Shown: in pieces, positions 54,696 to 63,965 of the stretch
Layout of the letters: every line of letters starts with the position of its first letter
Numbering within the stretch: position 1 is the stretch's first letter
Assembly: GCA_027484425.1 (NCBI GenBank)
Contig: JAIXSZ010000043.1
Location: 112,585-176,584 of the forward strand
From: Sphingobacteriales bacterium
GTDB taxonomy: Bacteria; Bacteroidota; Bacteroidia; Chitinophagales; Chitinophagaceae
Direction: 5' to 3'
DNA length: 64,000 nt
Made by a program: the position numbers and the translations under genes
Notes under the pieces: model-generated
Database searches by the model: none
What the model saw: the letters and a program-made list of their open reading frames with translations, nothing else
What the model was told of the DNA's origin: nothing

Positions 54696-57212
54696 ATGAG
54701 CGTATTGGCTTTTGTAAAAAAATACGAAAAATCTCTTCTAGGAAAGATTGGCATTGCTTTGGTGCTGGTAGGTGGAGTCGTATTTTTTTTGCTTTACATC
54801 AGTAACAATACCTTGGGCAATCTTGCTGAAGAAGTACAAAAGCACTCCCCGACCAACGATAAGATAACATTGGTTAACAGGATATTTAGGAATGTGGTGG
54901 CGCTAGACCAGCTGCAGCGGAAACAAGCACTGAAGACTGAGGATAGTTGCCACAATTCGTTTGCAGATGAAACAGAAAGGCTGCAACTAATGATGGATAC
55001 ACTGCGCAGTTGGTATAGTGATAATCAAAGCCAGTTGATGCGCATAGATTCCATGAAAATTATCCTGTATCGCCGCGACAGTGTTTATCTCAATTACATG
55101 AAGCAGCGCTCTGAAACACTGCACCATGATACCCTAACCAAACAAGTAAGACGCCTATCTGAGCTGATTCAAAAAAACAAAGTAAGAATTGCATCAGTGC
55201 CTTTGGCTGCTACCAAAGTTACGACTGTGAAAGTAGATACAGTGCCTGTGCAGGAAGAGAAAAGTACTTTTTGGAGTAGACTTTTTTCAAAGAAGAAGTC
55301 TAAGAACAAACAAGTGCAGACAAATCTGTCTGACTTGATGAGCGCACATTTCGATACTGCAGCTATTCCTGTTAAAACAGATACCACTGTTACAAGAGGC
55401 ATTATTTTGACCAATATAGACCGAAATCGAATGCAAAGGCGATCTAATATCGCAATACAGAAACAAGTATTATATGATAACGGAAATGAACTGATAGCAG
55501 ATTTGTTGGTTATTCTCAGTAATGTACAGCAAACTGAGTTAACTGAAGTGGCCCGCCAAAATGAAATAACAAATGCTGCAGTAATGGACGATATTGAAAA
55601 TGCTAATCGTCATTTTGTCTTGTTTGTATTGCTTATTTTAGTGTTATTGATATTTGTTTTTGCGCTACTTCTTGGTAATAACAAATATCGCAAACAACTA
55701 GCAGCGGCAAAAGAAGTAGCAGAGGAAGCAAGCAGTGTAAAGCAGAGATTTCTGGCCAATATGAGTCATGAGCTGCGCACCCCACTGCAAATCATAATAG
55801 GCATGTCTGAGCAAGTGAGGCGCGCGCCACAACCTCGCAGGCAAGACTTAGATAACATTCATCAATCTTCTTTACACTTGTTGCAAATTGTGAATGAGGT
55901 GCTGGATTATAGTCGCATAATTTCTGGAAAGTTCACTATTGAGCCTAAGCCATTTAATATGCATGCACTTCTTTCCGAGGTTTGTGATATGATACAAGTG
56001 CAGACCTCTATTAATGATTTAACCTTACATACAGGTATTGATATTAATAGGTCTACAAATTATGTAGGTGATGCATTTAGGTTGAAACAGGTATTGCTTA
56101 ACCTTTTGGGAAATGCAGTAAAATTTACCGAAGAAGGAAGCATAACTTTTAAAGTTGCTGAGCAACCCGCTCCCGATGATAAAGTAGCATTTAAGTTCGA
56201 GGTTGTAGACACGGGCATTGGTATTCCTCCCGCCGACCTTCCTGTGATATTCGACCAATTTGAACAAGGCAAAAACTTGTACCATAAGCCAGGTACAGGT
56301 TTGGGACTCACTATAGTACAAAAGCTTGTTGAATTGCAGGGTGGCACCGTTAGTGTAGCTAGTGTGCAAGATAAGGGTACAACCTTTACTGTAAATATTA
56401 TATACCCCACTACTGCTGCTACTGTAGAAAATGGTAGGGCGAGTGTAAGCATCAAACCATCACAGCAACCTGCCTACAAAGGCCATGTTTGGGTAGTAGA
56501 TGACGACGTATTTATATTGCAGCTTTGTAGCAATATACTATCGATGCATGGCATAGCGCATACCTGTTTTTCAGAAGCCACAAAGGCGCTTCAAACATCC
56601 TTCCCTCCAGATTTAGGTGTGGTAATGCTAGATATAAGAATGGCAGATATGGATGGAATAACACTATGCAAAATGCTAAAGCAAAGGCAAGTAGTGCATC
56701 AGCCTTTGTACATAGCACTTACAGCACAGGCAATGCCCTACGAACAGGAAGATATACTGAAAAGTGGTTTTGATAAACTGGTCATGAAACCTTTTCAGGA
56801 GCATGAGTTCATGAATGCGCTAGTCATCGCGCCTGTGCCATTTGTTCAGCGTACAATGCCTACCCCCAATCTGTCTTCTATTACCGGACTGGCTGGGGGC
56901 AATCAGCAAGCTATCAATACCATTTTGCGGAGTTTTGTGGCCGAGACACGCCACGATCTTGCTACAGTTCGACTTAGTTTAGCTTGTCAAGACAACGATA
57001 CCCTTGCCGAAACATTGCATAAATTGGCATCAAGAATAGGACAGGTGCAGATGACTGCTGTTTCGCAAGAATTGAGAAGTATGGAGTTGGCTATTCGCAA
57101 TGATACCATTCCGCCCAATATGGAAATCATAATTAGGGCACAAATACCGATGATTGAGCATACACTTAAAGTAATAAATGGTATGCTGCCTCCAGAAAGT
57201 GTTGCCACATAG
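54696..57212 (+). CDS. Tripartite hybrid histidine kinase (HK-REC-Hpt)
   Basis: 838 residues. Transmembrane helix about 15-37, periplasmic sensor about 38-304, second helix about 305-327. HisKA with His358 in MSHELRTPL, HATPase (VLLNLLGNAVKF, then DTGIGIP, GTGLGLTIV), receiver with acidic Asp602 region and phospho-acceptor Asp646 (MLDIRMADMDG), and an Hpt domain with His775 (ETLHKLASRIG). All phosphorelay residues are present, so the chain His-Asp-His can feed a separate regulator. No DNA-binding regulator is next to it. The periplasmic part has no domain I recognise. Confidence 0.95.
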   Translation: MSVLAFVKKYEKSLLGKIGIALVLVGGVVFFLLYISNNTLGNLAEEVQKHSPTNDKITLVNRIFRNVVALDQLQRKQALKTEDSCHNSFADETERLQLMMDTLRSWYSDNQSQLMRIDSMKIILYRRDSVYLNYMKQRSETLHHDTLTKQVRRLSELIQKNKVRIASVPLAATKVTTVKVDTVPVQEEKSTFWSRLFSKKKSKNKQVQTNLSDLMSAHFDTAAIPVKTDTTVTRGIILTNIDRNRMQRRSNIAIQKQVLYDNGNELIADLLVILSNVQQTELTEVARQNEITNAAVMDDIENANRHFVLFVLLILVLLIFVFALLLGNNKYRKQLAAAKEVAEEASSVKQRFLANMSHELRTPLQIIIGMSEQVRRAPQPRRQDLDNIHQSSLHLLQIVNEVLDYSRIISGKFTIEPKPFNMHALLSEVCDMIQVQTSINDLTLHTGIDINRSTNYVGDAFRLKQVLLNLLGNAVKFTEEGSITFKVAEQPAPDDKVAFKFEVVDTGIGIPPADLPVIFDQFEQGKNLYHKPGTGLGLTIVQKLVELQGGTVSVASVQDKGTTFTVNIIYPTTAATVENGRASVSIKPSQQPAYKGHVWVVDDDVFILQLCSNILSMHGIAHTCFSEATKALQTSFPPDLGVVMLDIRMADMDGITLCKMLKQRQVVHQPLYIALTAQAMPYEQEDILKSGFDKLVMKPFQEHEFMNALVIAPVPFVQRTMPTPNLSSITGLAGGNQQAINTILRSFVAETRHDLATVRLSLACQDNDTLAETLHKLASRIGQVQMTAVSQELRSMELAIRNDTIPPNMEIIIRAQIPMIEHTLKVINGMLPPESVAT

Positions 57213-57230
57213 TGTGGTATTAATACCACA
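57213..57230. repeat. Palindrome after the histidine kinase
   Basis: tgtggtatta-ataccaca, an 18-bp palindrome starting one base after the stop. A T-run occurs only 11 nt later, so a terminator function is uncertain. Confidence 0.35.
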
Positions 57231-57599
57231 CAACTTGCTGTGTTTTTTGTTTATCACATTCACAACTTGCTGATTTACAGCGCGTAAGATCACAAATGCT
57301 GTTATGGCATGGTTATAGCAACAATACTATTATACCAAACAAAAAGTAGTATTATGAACCAAGCATCTTTTTTCATTATTTTCTTGTGACCACTATTCGG
57401 ATTTTCAGTTGTAATACGTGGGAGATCTTTATGTATCAACTGAAAAATAATCTCTATTAAACAGATTTTCGAAAACACGGTTCGAAACACCATTTGCGAT
57501 TTGGAGGTTAAATCTGTGTTGTAGTAGTTTATCTAGCAGATGAAACTATTTTATTTCTTTTTTCGTAACTGCATTCGTATTCCTTGATTTGGAACGTTG
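57231..57599. other. About 370 bp without a recognisable gene
   Basis: AT-rich, with a repeated 12-mer cacaacttgctg (57228 and 57259 regions). I see no frame with coding character here. Confidence 0.5.
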
Positions 57600-57941
57600 A
57601 TGATTTCTTTTAACAGACTAAATCCAACTATAATTACCATGATAGTAAATAGTTTAGAGCAGTCAGGTACTGATTTTTTGACCTATGCCTTCTTGACCTT
57701 TGTTTCTGTATACGTCGTATACATAGGTATAATTAAGGTTCACCTTTATTTATACAAAAAGCATTACAATAAAAGCCCTGTTCACTACCGAAATTTCAGG
57801 ATATATAGTAGCAGTCTTATATCCAATGCCCCTTCTAAAACAGAAAAGATTTTTTATAAACAGACAAATAGGATTACCTACTTTTTCAATGGACTGCTTA
57901 TAGTGGCTTGTTTGCTGTATGTTTTATTGTGTTTTGTGTAG
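57600..57941 (+). CDS. Small putative membrane protein (113 aa)
   Basis: Two hydrophobic helices: FLTYAFLTFVSVYVVYIGII near residues 27-48, and FNGLLIVACLLYVLLCFV at the C-terminus, with a basic loop between. No family recognised. A TTG lies just before the ATG. Support is limited to length and hydrophobic pattern. Confidence 0.45.
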   Translation: MISFNRLNPTIITMIVNSLEQSGTDFLTYAFLTFVSVYVVYIGIIKVHLYLYKKHYNKSPVHYRNFRIYSSSLISNAPSKTEKIFYKQTNRITYFFNGLLIVACLLYVLLCFV

Positions 57942-58007
57942 TGCTTTCTGGTCTGGTGTATATGTAAGCAATACTCCTTTTCTTTGCATAGCAAAAACTG
58001 ATACAAA

Positions 58008-58547
58008 ATGCCATATATACTGCCCGTAAAGGGGATGATGCCCCAGATACCCGAAAATTGTTTTATAGCACCTAATGCTACCATTGTGGGCGACGTGATA
58101 ATGGGCGATGACTGCAGTGTGTGGTTTAACGCAGTGGTGCGAGGTGATGTGAACAGCATAAGGATAGGCAATAAAGTGAATATTCAAGATGGTGCCTGCA
58201 TTCACTGCACCTATCAGAAAACAAAAACCAACATAGGCAACAATGTGTCCATAGGGCATCATGCACTGGTGCATGGCTGCACTGTGGCCGACAATGTGCT
58301 CATAGGCATGGGCGCTATAGTGATGGATAATGTGCAAATCGGCGCCAACAGTATCATAGCTGCAGGGGCGGTGGTGCTAGAGGGCACTATAGTGCAGGCA
58401 GGCAGTGTATATGCAGGGGTGCCAGCCAAAAAAGTAAAAGATATAAGTCAGGAGTTGCTAAGTGGAGAGGTGCAGCGCATTGCCAACAACTATCTTATGT
58501 ATAGCTCTTGGTTTAAATATCCCGATGCCGATCATTCTGCAAAGTAG
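58008..58547 (+). CDS. Gamma-carbonic anhydrase-like hexapeptide protein
   Basis: 179 residues of left-handed beta-helix hexapeptide repeats: NATIVGDVIMGDDCSVWFNA, VRGDVNSIRIGNKVNIQDGA. Candidate zinc His residues: IHCTYQ, IGHHALVHGC. A C-terminal helix ends the fold (ISQELLSGEVQRIANNYL). Similar to YrdA/PaaY/CaiE. Carbonic anhydrase activity is often absent in relatives, so the assignment is to family, not reaction. Confidence 0.9.
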   Translation: MPYILPVKGMMPQIPENCFIAPNATIVGDVIMGDDCSVWFNAVVRGDVNSIRIGNKVNIQDGACIHCTYQKTKTNIGNNVSIGHHALVHGCTVADNVLIGMGAIVMDNVQIGANSIIAAGAVVLEGTIVQAGSVYAGVPAKKVKDISQELLSGEVQRIANNYLMYSSWFKYPDADHSAK

Positions 58548-58586
58548 ATAATGATGAATGTCAGGTAGCAATAAGTACATATCCGC

Positions 58587-58594
58587 TAACTTCG
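58587..58594 (+). promoter_or_regulatory. -7-like element upstream of the CDF gene
   Basis: TAACTTCG, 7 nt before the ATG. Same octamer as before ispG. Confidence 0.4.
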
Positions 58595-58601
58595 TATCAT
58601 T

Positions 58602-59585
58602 ATGCACGGTCATCATCACGGCAGCAAGGCGCATCATCACGGACATGACAACGAGCACCATGGTCATGGTCATCATCATCATGGTCATCACCACCATGGC
58701 GGCAGTAACGTCAATACTGCATTCATCATAGGTATAGTGCTCAATGCTATTTTCGTGTTGGTGCAGGCTACTGCTGGGTTTATTACAGGGTCGGTAGCGT
58801 TGCTATCTGATGCCAGTCACAATCTTAGCGATGTGGCCGCTCTGGCTCTGTCGCTCATGGCATATAGGCTAGCCCGTAAGCGACCTACACCTACCTTTAC
58901 TTATGGTTACAAAAAGACAACTATACTAGCAGCACTTACTAACGCGGTCGTATTGCTATTGGCTATTGGTGTGTTGGCATATGAGGCTATCAGCCGCTTG
59001 CAACATCCACAACCTGTGCAGGGGGGCACTGTAGCCATTGTAGCCGGATTAGGTATACTTATCAATTTTGGTACTGCCATGCTCTTCTTTAAAAACAAAG
59101 ACCATGACCTCAATACACGTGGTGCATATCTGCACTTGCTTACAGATGCATTGGTATCCGTAGGGGTTGTTGTTGCTGGTGTTATCATTAGCTACACCGG
59201 CTGGTATTGGCTCGATAGTGCAGTGAGCTTATTGATACTGCTGGTGATACTGGTAGGTACATGGCGGCTCCTTACAGATAGTGTGCGCCTCTCGCTAGAT
59301 GCTGTGCCACCACAGGTAAACATCGCTAATATCGAACAAGCAGTAAAAGACATGCCGGGCGTAGAGGGCATGCACCACACCCACATTTGGGCTATGAGTA
59401 CCACCCAAAATGCACTCACTACCCACCTTTCACTCAGCGACACGCTAAGTTTCGAAAGCAAAATGAAAGTGGTGCACGATGTAAAACATACACTACACCA
59501 CCACCACATACATCATGCTACCATAGAGTTGGAGTCGGCTGCCGTACCTTGTACCGACAAAAACTGCGATGAAGTGCAAACATAG
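58602..59585 (+). CDS. Cation diffusion facilitator with His-rich N-terminus (CzcD/ZitB-like)
   Basis: 327 residues. Residues 1-34 hold about 18 His, in GHHHG-type clusters. Then six transmembrane helices with metal sites: LLSDASHNLSDVAALALS (HD pair in helix 2) and HLLTDALVSVGVVVAG (HxxxD in helix 5), and a C-terminal cytoplasmic domain with GMHHTHIWAMS. It should export Zn, Co or Cd from the cytoplasm by proton exchange; the His-rich tail likely buffers metal. Confidence 0.94.
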   Translation: MHGHHHGSKAHHHGHDNEHHGHGHHHHGHHHHGGSNVNTAFIIGIVLNAIFVLVQATAGFITGSVALLSDASHNLSDVAALALSLMAYRLARKRPTPTFTYGYKKTTILAALTNAVVLLLAIGVLAYEAISRLQHPQPVQGGTVAIVAGLGILINFGTAMLFFKNKDHDLNTRGAYLHLLTDALVSVGVVVAGVIISYTGWYWLDSAVSLLILLVILVGTWRLLTDSVRLSLDAVPPQVNIANIEQAVKDMPGVEGMHHTHIWAMSTTQNALTTHLSLSDTLSFESKMKVVHDVKHTLHHHHIHHATIELESAAVPCTDKNCDEVQT

Positions 59586-59636
59586 TAACCTCGCCCCGCA
59601 GGCTACATACACCTACTTTTCGCGTCCTCTGCTGGT

Positions 59637-62051
59637 TTAAAATTGTAGTTTATAAATGAAGTTCGGAAAGAAACCTAATTGATAAGTTGTGTTGATACTT
59701 CTGCTACCATTATCGTATGACTGTGAAAACACGTTGTCGTTATTAGTCACATTTTGCAAGTCAAGAGAAAAAGTTTGTGATAGTTTTCTTGACTTGCTGT
59801 TGAGTACATATCCTATCTTAAAGTCTAATCTCATGTAGTCGTCATAGCTGCTGCTGTAGGCATAATCACTACTTTTTAGCACAGTATTCCCCGCTATTTG
59901 CGATGCTGCTAGGTCTATCGGTGTAAAATGTCGTCCACCTGCATTCGTGAATTTGATATCGGTAGTGAGTTTATTTCTTTTGTCCTTACCAGTTCTTATT
60001 TCCTTGCCCACTAGTATATTGTACACATAGTTGCCATTAAAGGCAGTATTGTGTTCCACTCCATCGCTACCCTTGTATTTCGACTCATAAATAGATGATG
60101 TAAATAGCCCATAATAGCCTTTGCTAAAGAATTTTTCGACCGTTAATTCAGCACCGTAGTTTCTTCCTGTTCCTTCATTTATAAGGTTCACAGACAAGTC
60201 TGGTTTGAAACTAGAGCCAGTATTGAGCATAGAATAGCTACTCTCAAACGAATCTACCGGTACATTATAGAGATACTGATAGTATAGTTCTACTTTCATT
60301 CTCCAATCTTTTGATGGTTGCCAGTCATACCCTAGCACATAGTGTTGGCTTTTGGTAAATCCCAAATCTTTGTTGGTGTTAGTAGTGGCATTTTGTATCT
60401 GGTTGAAGTAGATGTTTACTGGTTGCATTTGCGAATGCAACCCAAACCCTACACTGAAGCTGCTCTTATTGCCTACATCATATTTTAGCCCTATGCGGGG
60501 TTCTACTGCTGTTGAATTTGAGTTTAAAAATAGCTTTTGCGCTTGGATTCCTAAATTGGCCATTAGCTTGTCGGTGATATTGTATTTCATGTGAGCGTAT
60601 GCCTGTGCAAGGTGGGTGCTATTGTTGTTGTCCCATATTTGCATCCAGTCTGGCGTATTTCTACGCAGGCGATAATACAAATCCATATTTATTAGCTGGT
60701 CCTGAATACCGAACTTAAAAAACAAACGAGAATTGACCTTGGTATTGTATGCTACAGATGCGACATAGGCAGTCTGTATTACTTGTTCATCTTCTATCAG
60801 TCGGCTGGTGTTGTTGCTGTCGGCAGAGGACTGTTCTTGGGTGTTTTTTGAATAGTTGACTCCTAAAGAGGAGGAAATATAGGAGTTGCGATTCAGTATT
60901 TTCACATGTTTAATGCCTATGATGCCTATAGCACTGTTGAGGTCTGTGTTGTCGGGTGGTGCATACAGGCTTCCGGTTTTCCCTCCCGTTATGGCAATAC
61001 TGCTATTAGCCAGTATACCGAATAAACTAAAGGTGCCCAGTCGGGTGGTGCCACTGTTTACTTTGAAAGATAGGTCTTTGTAGGAGGGTGTAGCCGCAGT
61101 GCCGATGTTGATGCCAAAAGTTGATGCCAAAAAGGCTACAGATTGACGATATGCCACTAGGTAAGATGCATTGCTGTTCTTTGATATTGGTCCTTCGGTC
61201 ATTCCCTCTAGCCCAGTAACTAAGCCTAGCTGCAAGGTATGTTCTCTTTTTTCTGCATTACCATTCCTGAAACCAAGATCAAATACGCCTGCTATTGCGT
61301 TGCCATACTCGGCTGGAAATGCTGAGGTGAAGAAATCTGAGCTTCTCAGCATGTTGGTGTTCAGTGCGCTTACAGCACCACCTGTAGTGCCCACTGTAGC
61401 AAAGTGATTGGGGTTGGTAACATTCATGCCATCTATGCGCCATTGCACGCCCACAGGCGAGTTGCCTCTTATTACAATGTCGTTTCTAGAATCGTCTGGG
61501 GCACTTACACCTGCAAAGTTGGCAACTAGACGCGCAGGGTCGCTGCGCCCACCTGCATATCGGTTTACTTCTTCCATTGAGAATGTACGAGCACTGACGG
61601 TAGCCAATTTGTTGATAGCCCCAGACTTGCCATTGGCTCTAATCACTACTTCATTGAGTCGCTTAAAGCGCTCTTCTACACTAATGTCAAGTATTGTTTC
61701 TTTGCCTGATGTAACTATCACGTTAGGTATGTAGGCGTCTTTATACCCCTCGTTTGTGACACTTATTTCATACCTGCCTGGAGTAAGGCTAGCAAGGACA
61801 TATTTGCCTTCTTTATCGGTGAGTACTGCATCTTTTAAGGTGTCATTTACTAGTCGCACTGATGCGCCACTTATAGGTGCTAACGAGAGTTTATCAATGA
61901 CGATCCCTCTTATAGTTTGTTTGTTATTTTGGGCTACTACTGAGAATGGGAGTGTAAAGGCTAACAGCAACAATATCTTTCCTATGTTTTGTAGTTTGTG
62001 TTGGTCAACATGTAGCACATTATGAATTACAAACCTTGCTAATCTCCTCAT
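59637..62051 (-). CDS. TonB-dependent receptor with CarboxypepD-like N-terminal domain
   Basis: 804 residues. Long N-terminus with signal anchor (IGKILLLLAFTLPFSVVA), Ig-like carboxypeptidase-regulatory domain about 45-125 (TIRGIVIDKLSLAPISGASV, GKYVLASLTPGRYEISV), plug about 135-240 (NDIVIRGNSPVGVQWRIDGM) and barrel to the C-terminus (YQLGFFPNFIYKLQF). Such receptors import siderophores, glycans or metals with energy from TonB. There is no SusD neighbour, so a polysaccharide system is less likely; the ligand is unknown. Confidence 0.9.
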   Translation of the reverse strand: MRRLARFVIHNVLHVDQHKLQNIGKILLLLAFTLPFSVVAQNNKQTIRGIVIDKLSLAPISGASVRLVNDTLKDAVLTDKEGKYVLASLTPGRYEISVTNEGYKDAYIPNVIVTSGKETILDISVEERFKRLNEVVIRANGKSGAINKLATVSARTFSMEEVNRYAGGRSDPARLVANFAGVSAPDDSRNDIVIRGNSPVGVQWRIDGMNVTNPNHFATVGTTGGAVSALNTNMLRSSDFFTSAFPAEYGNAIAGVFDLGFRNGNAEKREHTLQLGLVTGLEGMTEGPISKNSNASYLVAYRQSVAFLASTFGINIGTAATPSYKDLSFKVNSGTTRLGTFSLFGILANSSIAITGGKTGSLYAPPDNTDLNSAIGIIGIKHVKILNRNSYISSSLGVNYSKNTQEQSSADSNNTSRLIEDEQVIQTAYVASVAYNTKVNSRLFFKFGIQDQLINMDLYYRLRRNTPDWMQIWDNNNSTHLAQAYAHMKYNITDKLMANLGIQAQKLFLNSNSTAVEPRIGLKYDVGNKSSFSVGFGLHSQMQPVNIYFNQIQNATTNTNKDLGFTKSQHYVLGYDWQPSKDWRMKVELYYQYLYNVPVDSFESSYSMLNTGSSFKPDLSVNLINEGTGRNYGAELTVEKFFSKGYYGLFTSSIYESKYKGSDGVEHNTAFNGNYVYNILVGKEIRTGKDKRNKLTTDIKFTNAGGRHFTPIDLAASQIAGNTVLKSSDYAYSSSYDDYMRLDFKIGYVLNSKSRKLSQTFSLDLQNVTNNDNVFSQSYDNGSRSINTTYQLGFFPNFIYKLQF

Positions 62052-62343
62052 ACCGATTTATCGTTTTGGGGTTTGACGACACTATTTGTCAATTCCCTCT
62101 GTGGGAGCGGATATTTGTTTTATGTAACATAACCAAAATAGGGTTGTAATACGGTAGTTATAGTAATTGTTCATAATAACGTCTTTACTGCTTACTACGT
62201 TGCTAGGGTCTAATTGCTACAGTTCGTGATGATAAATTTGATATTTCGGGTAGTGTCATTAACATTTAATTAATGCTTAGATAATTTGGTATCCTATTTT
62301 TCTAAATGTCACATTTGTATCATTGTGAAAAATTATTTGATAC

Positions 62344-63714
62344 ATGAAGAAGTATTCACTCTTTATTTTCGCCTTGATGGCGACTATACTTTTGACAGAC
62401 TGTAGAAAGAGCAAAAATGATATTGTGCCTACTCCTGTTACCGAGTGTCAGATGACAACAGCACCGGCTGTAACTGCTGCCAGAGCAGTATACTCTGGTT
62501 TTCCTGAGACTTTTGAAGCTGGCACTAAGACTGCTTATGCTGCTGCTAATGTTACTGTATCTACAGGGTTTTGGAATCTGGATGATGCACTGATAGGTAC
62601 ATCTGCTAGTGATCGCAAAAATGGTACCAAATCGGTAAGGATACAAAATACCGGTAAGTTAACCATGAATTTTGATGCCACTGCTGGTGCCTATGAGGTA
62701 AACATACTGCATGCTACATATGGTACTGATGCGGCATCGACCTGGACACTGTGGTACTCTACTAACGGTGGCAGCACGTGGACACAAACGGGTGGTACTG
62801 TCACTACTTCTACTACCACATTGGCTACTGCTACCTTTGCTATGAATATCAATGGTACGGTTCGTTTTCAGCTAAGGAAGGCAAGTGGTGGCAGGCTGAA
62901 TATTGATGACTTCAGCATAACCGATAATGTGCCTGTGGATACTACCCCTACCCAAGATGATAATATGGCGATGGGCAACCCTAGTGGTGCTACTACGAGT
63001 ACCAGCAATACTAACAACTACCTGATGGTAAAGAGTCAGTTTGCACTATCTTACAACAACTCGAGAGGCACTGCCAACTGGGTGAGCTGGCACCTGAGCG
63101 CTGCCTGGAAGGGTAATGCTACCCGCTGCGACTGTTTTACACAGGATGCTGCGCTGCCTACCGGATATTACAAAGCTTCAACATCTAACTATACCAGTAC
63201 TGGTTTTGACCGTGGTCATTTGTGCCCATCTGACGACAGAGATCTGAACAGCACTGACAACTCTATTACCTTTAAGATGACCAACATAATGCCACAGGCA
63301 CCACAACTGAACCAAATAACCTGGGGTAACCTGGAGGAGTATTGCAGGTCGCTACTGGCACAGGGCAAAGAACTGTACGTAATAGCTGGTGCCTACGGAC
63401 AGGGTGGTACAGGCTCTAATGGTGGCAGCACCAGTACTATAGCTAGTGGCAACATTAAGGTGCCTGCTCGTTACTGGAAGGTGATAGTGGTGCTGCCTAA
63501 TGGTAGCAATGACGTGACCAGGGTGAACACTGCAACAAGAGTAATAGCGGTGGATATGCCAAATGTGCAGACAGTGTCGAGCCAGCCGTGGGGCTGGTAC
63601 CGGACATCTGTGGATGCTATAGAGGCTGCTACTGGCTATGACCTATTGTCGAGTGTGAGTGGTGCGGTGCAGAGTACTATAGAGGCTTCTGTGGATGCTG
63701 GACCTACAAACTAA
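62344..63714 (+). CDS. Secreted DNA/RNA non-specific endonuclease (NUC1 family)
   Basis: 456 residues. Signal with LLTDC at Cys20; the Asp at -1 is unusual for a lipobox, so lipidation is uncertain. Residues 45-195 are a beta-sandwich domain (SDRKNGTKSVRI, NGGSTWTQTGGT, LNIDDFSI). The nuclease domain begins about 215: catalytic FDRGHLCPSDDR (Asp289-Arg290-Gly291-His292) and metal-binding Asn323, with Trp327 and Glu331 in NQITWGNLEE. All key NUC1 residues are present. It should degrade extracellular DNA and RNA. It is followed by a hairpin terminator at 63739. Confidence 0.92.
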   Translation: MKKYSLFIFALMATILLTDCRKSKNDIVPTPVTECQMTTAPAVTAARAVYSGFPETFEAGTKTAYAAANVTVSTGFWNLDDALIGTSASDRKNGTKSVRIQNTGKLTMNFDATAGAYEVNILHATYGTDAASTWTLWYSTNGGSTWTQTGGTVTTSTTTLATATFAMNINGTVRFQLRKASGGRLNIDDFSITDNVPVDTTPTQDDNMAMGNPSGATTSTSNTNNYLMVKSQFALSYNNSRGTANWVSWHLSAAWKGNATRCDCFTQDAALPTGYYKASTSNYTSTGFDRGHLCPSDDRDLNSTDNSITFKMTNIMPQAPQLNQITWGNLEEYCRSLLAQGKELYVIAGAYGQGGTGSNGGSTSTIASGNIKVPARYWKVIVVLPNGSNDVTRVNTATRVIAVDMPNVQTVSSQPWGWYRTSVDAIEAATGYDLLSSVSGAVQSTIEASVDAGPTN

Positions 63715-63738
63715 TATTGGTTGTTTAAACTTATATGA

Positions 63739-63777
63739 ATGGGTTGTCGCTGTAAGGTGGCAGCCCATTTTTTTCCG
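63739..63777 (+). terminator. Terminator of the NUC1 gene
   Basis: Stem gggttgtc/ggcagccc (two wobbles) with a 10-nt loop, followed by a T-run. Confidence 0.6.
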
Positions 63778-63806
63778 GTTTGTTTCCGGTGTTTTCATGT
63801 GTTTTG
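63772..63806 (+). repeat. 35-bp direct repeat, copy 1
   Basis: Identical to 63966-64000, 194 bp away; core ccggtgttttcatgtg. Part of a stretch rich in the word ccggt (also at 63844). Confidence 0.85.
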
Positions 63807-63965
63807 GGACTTAAGTGGTTGATTATCAATACTATTCATTTTTCCGGTAGGTAGGCATTTTCAGGTGGTTTTTTTGTTTGGGACACGATTGCTGGATTTT
63901 GGTGTTTTCCTCATTTGGGCTGTGTGGATGCCGTGGTTTTGTTTTCATATTGGGTTTAATGTTAA

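Noticed and set aside
57302..57493. 63-codon minus-strand frame
   Set aside because: Isolated, AT-rich, no start signal or recognisable sequence.
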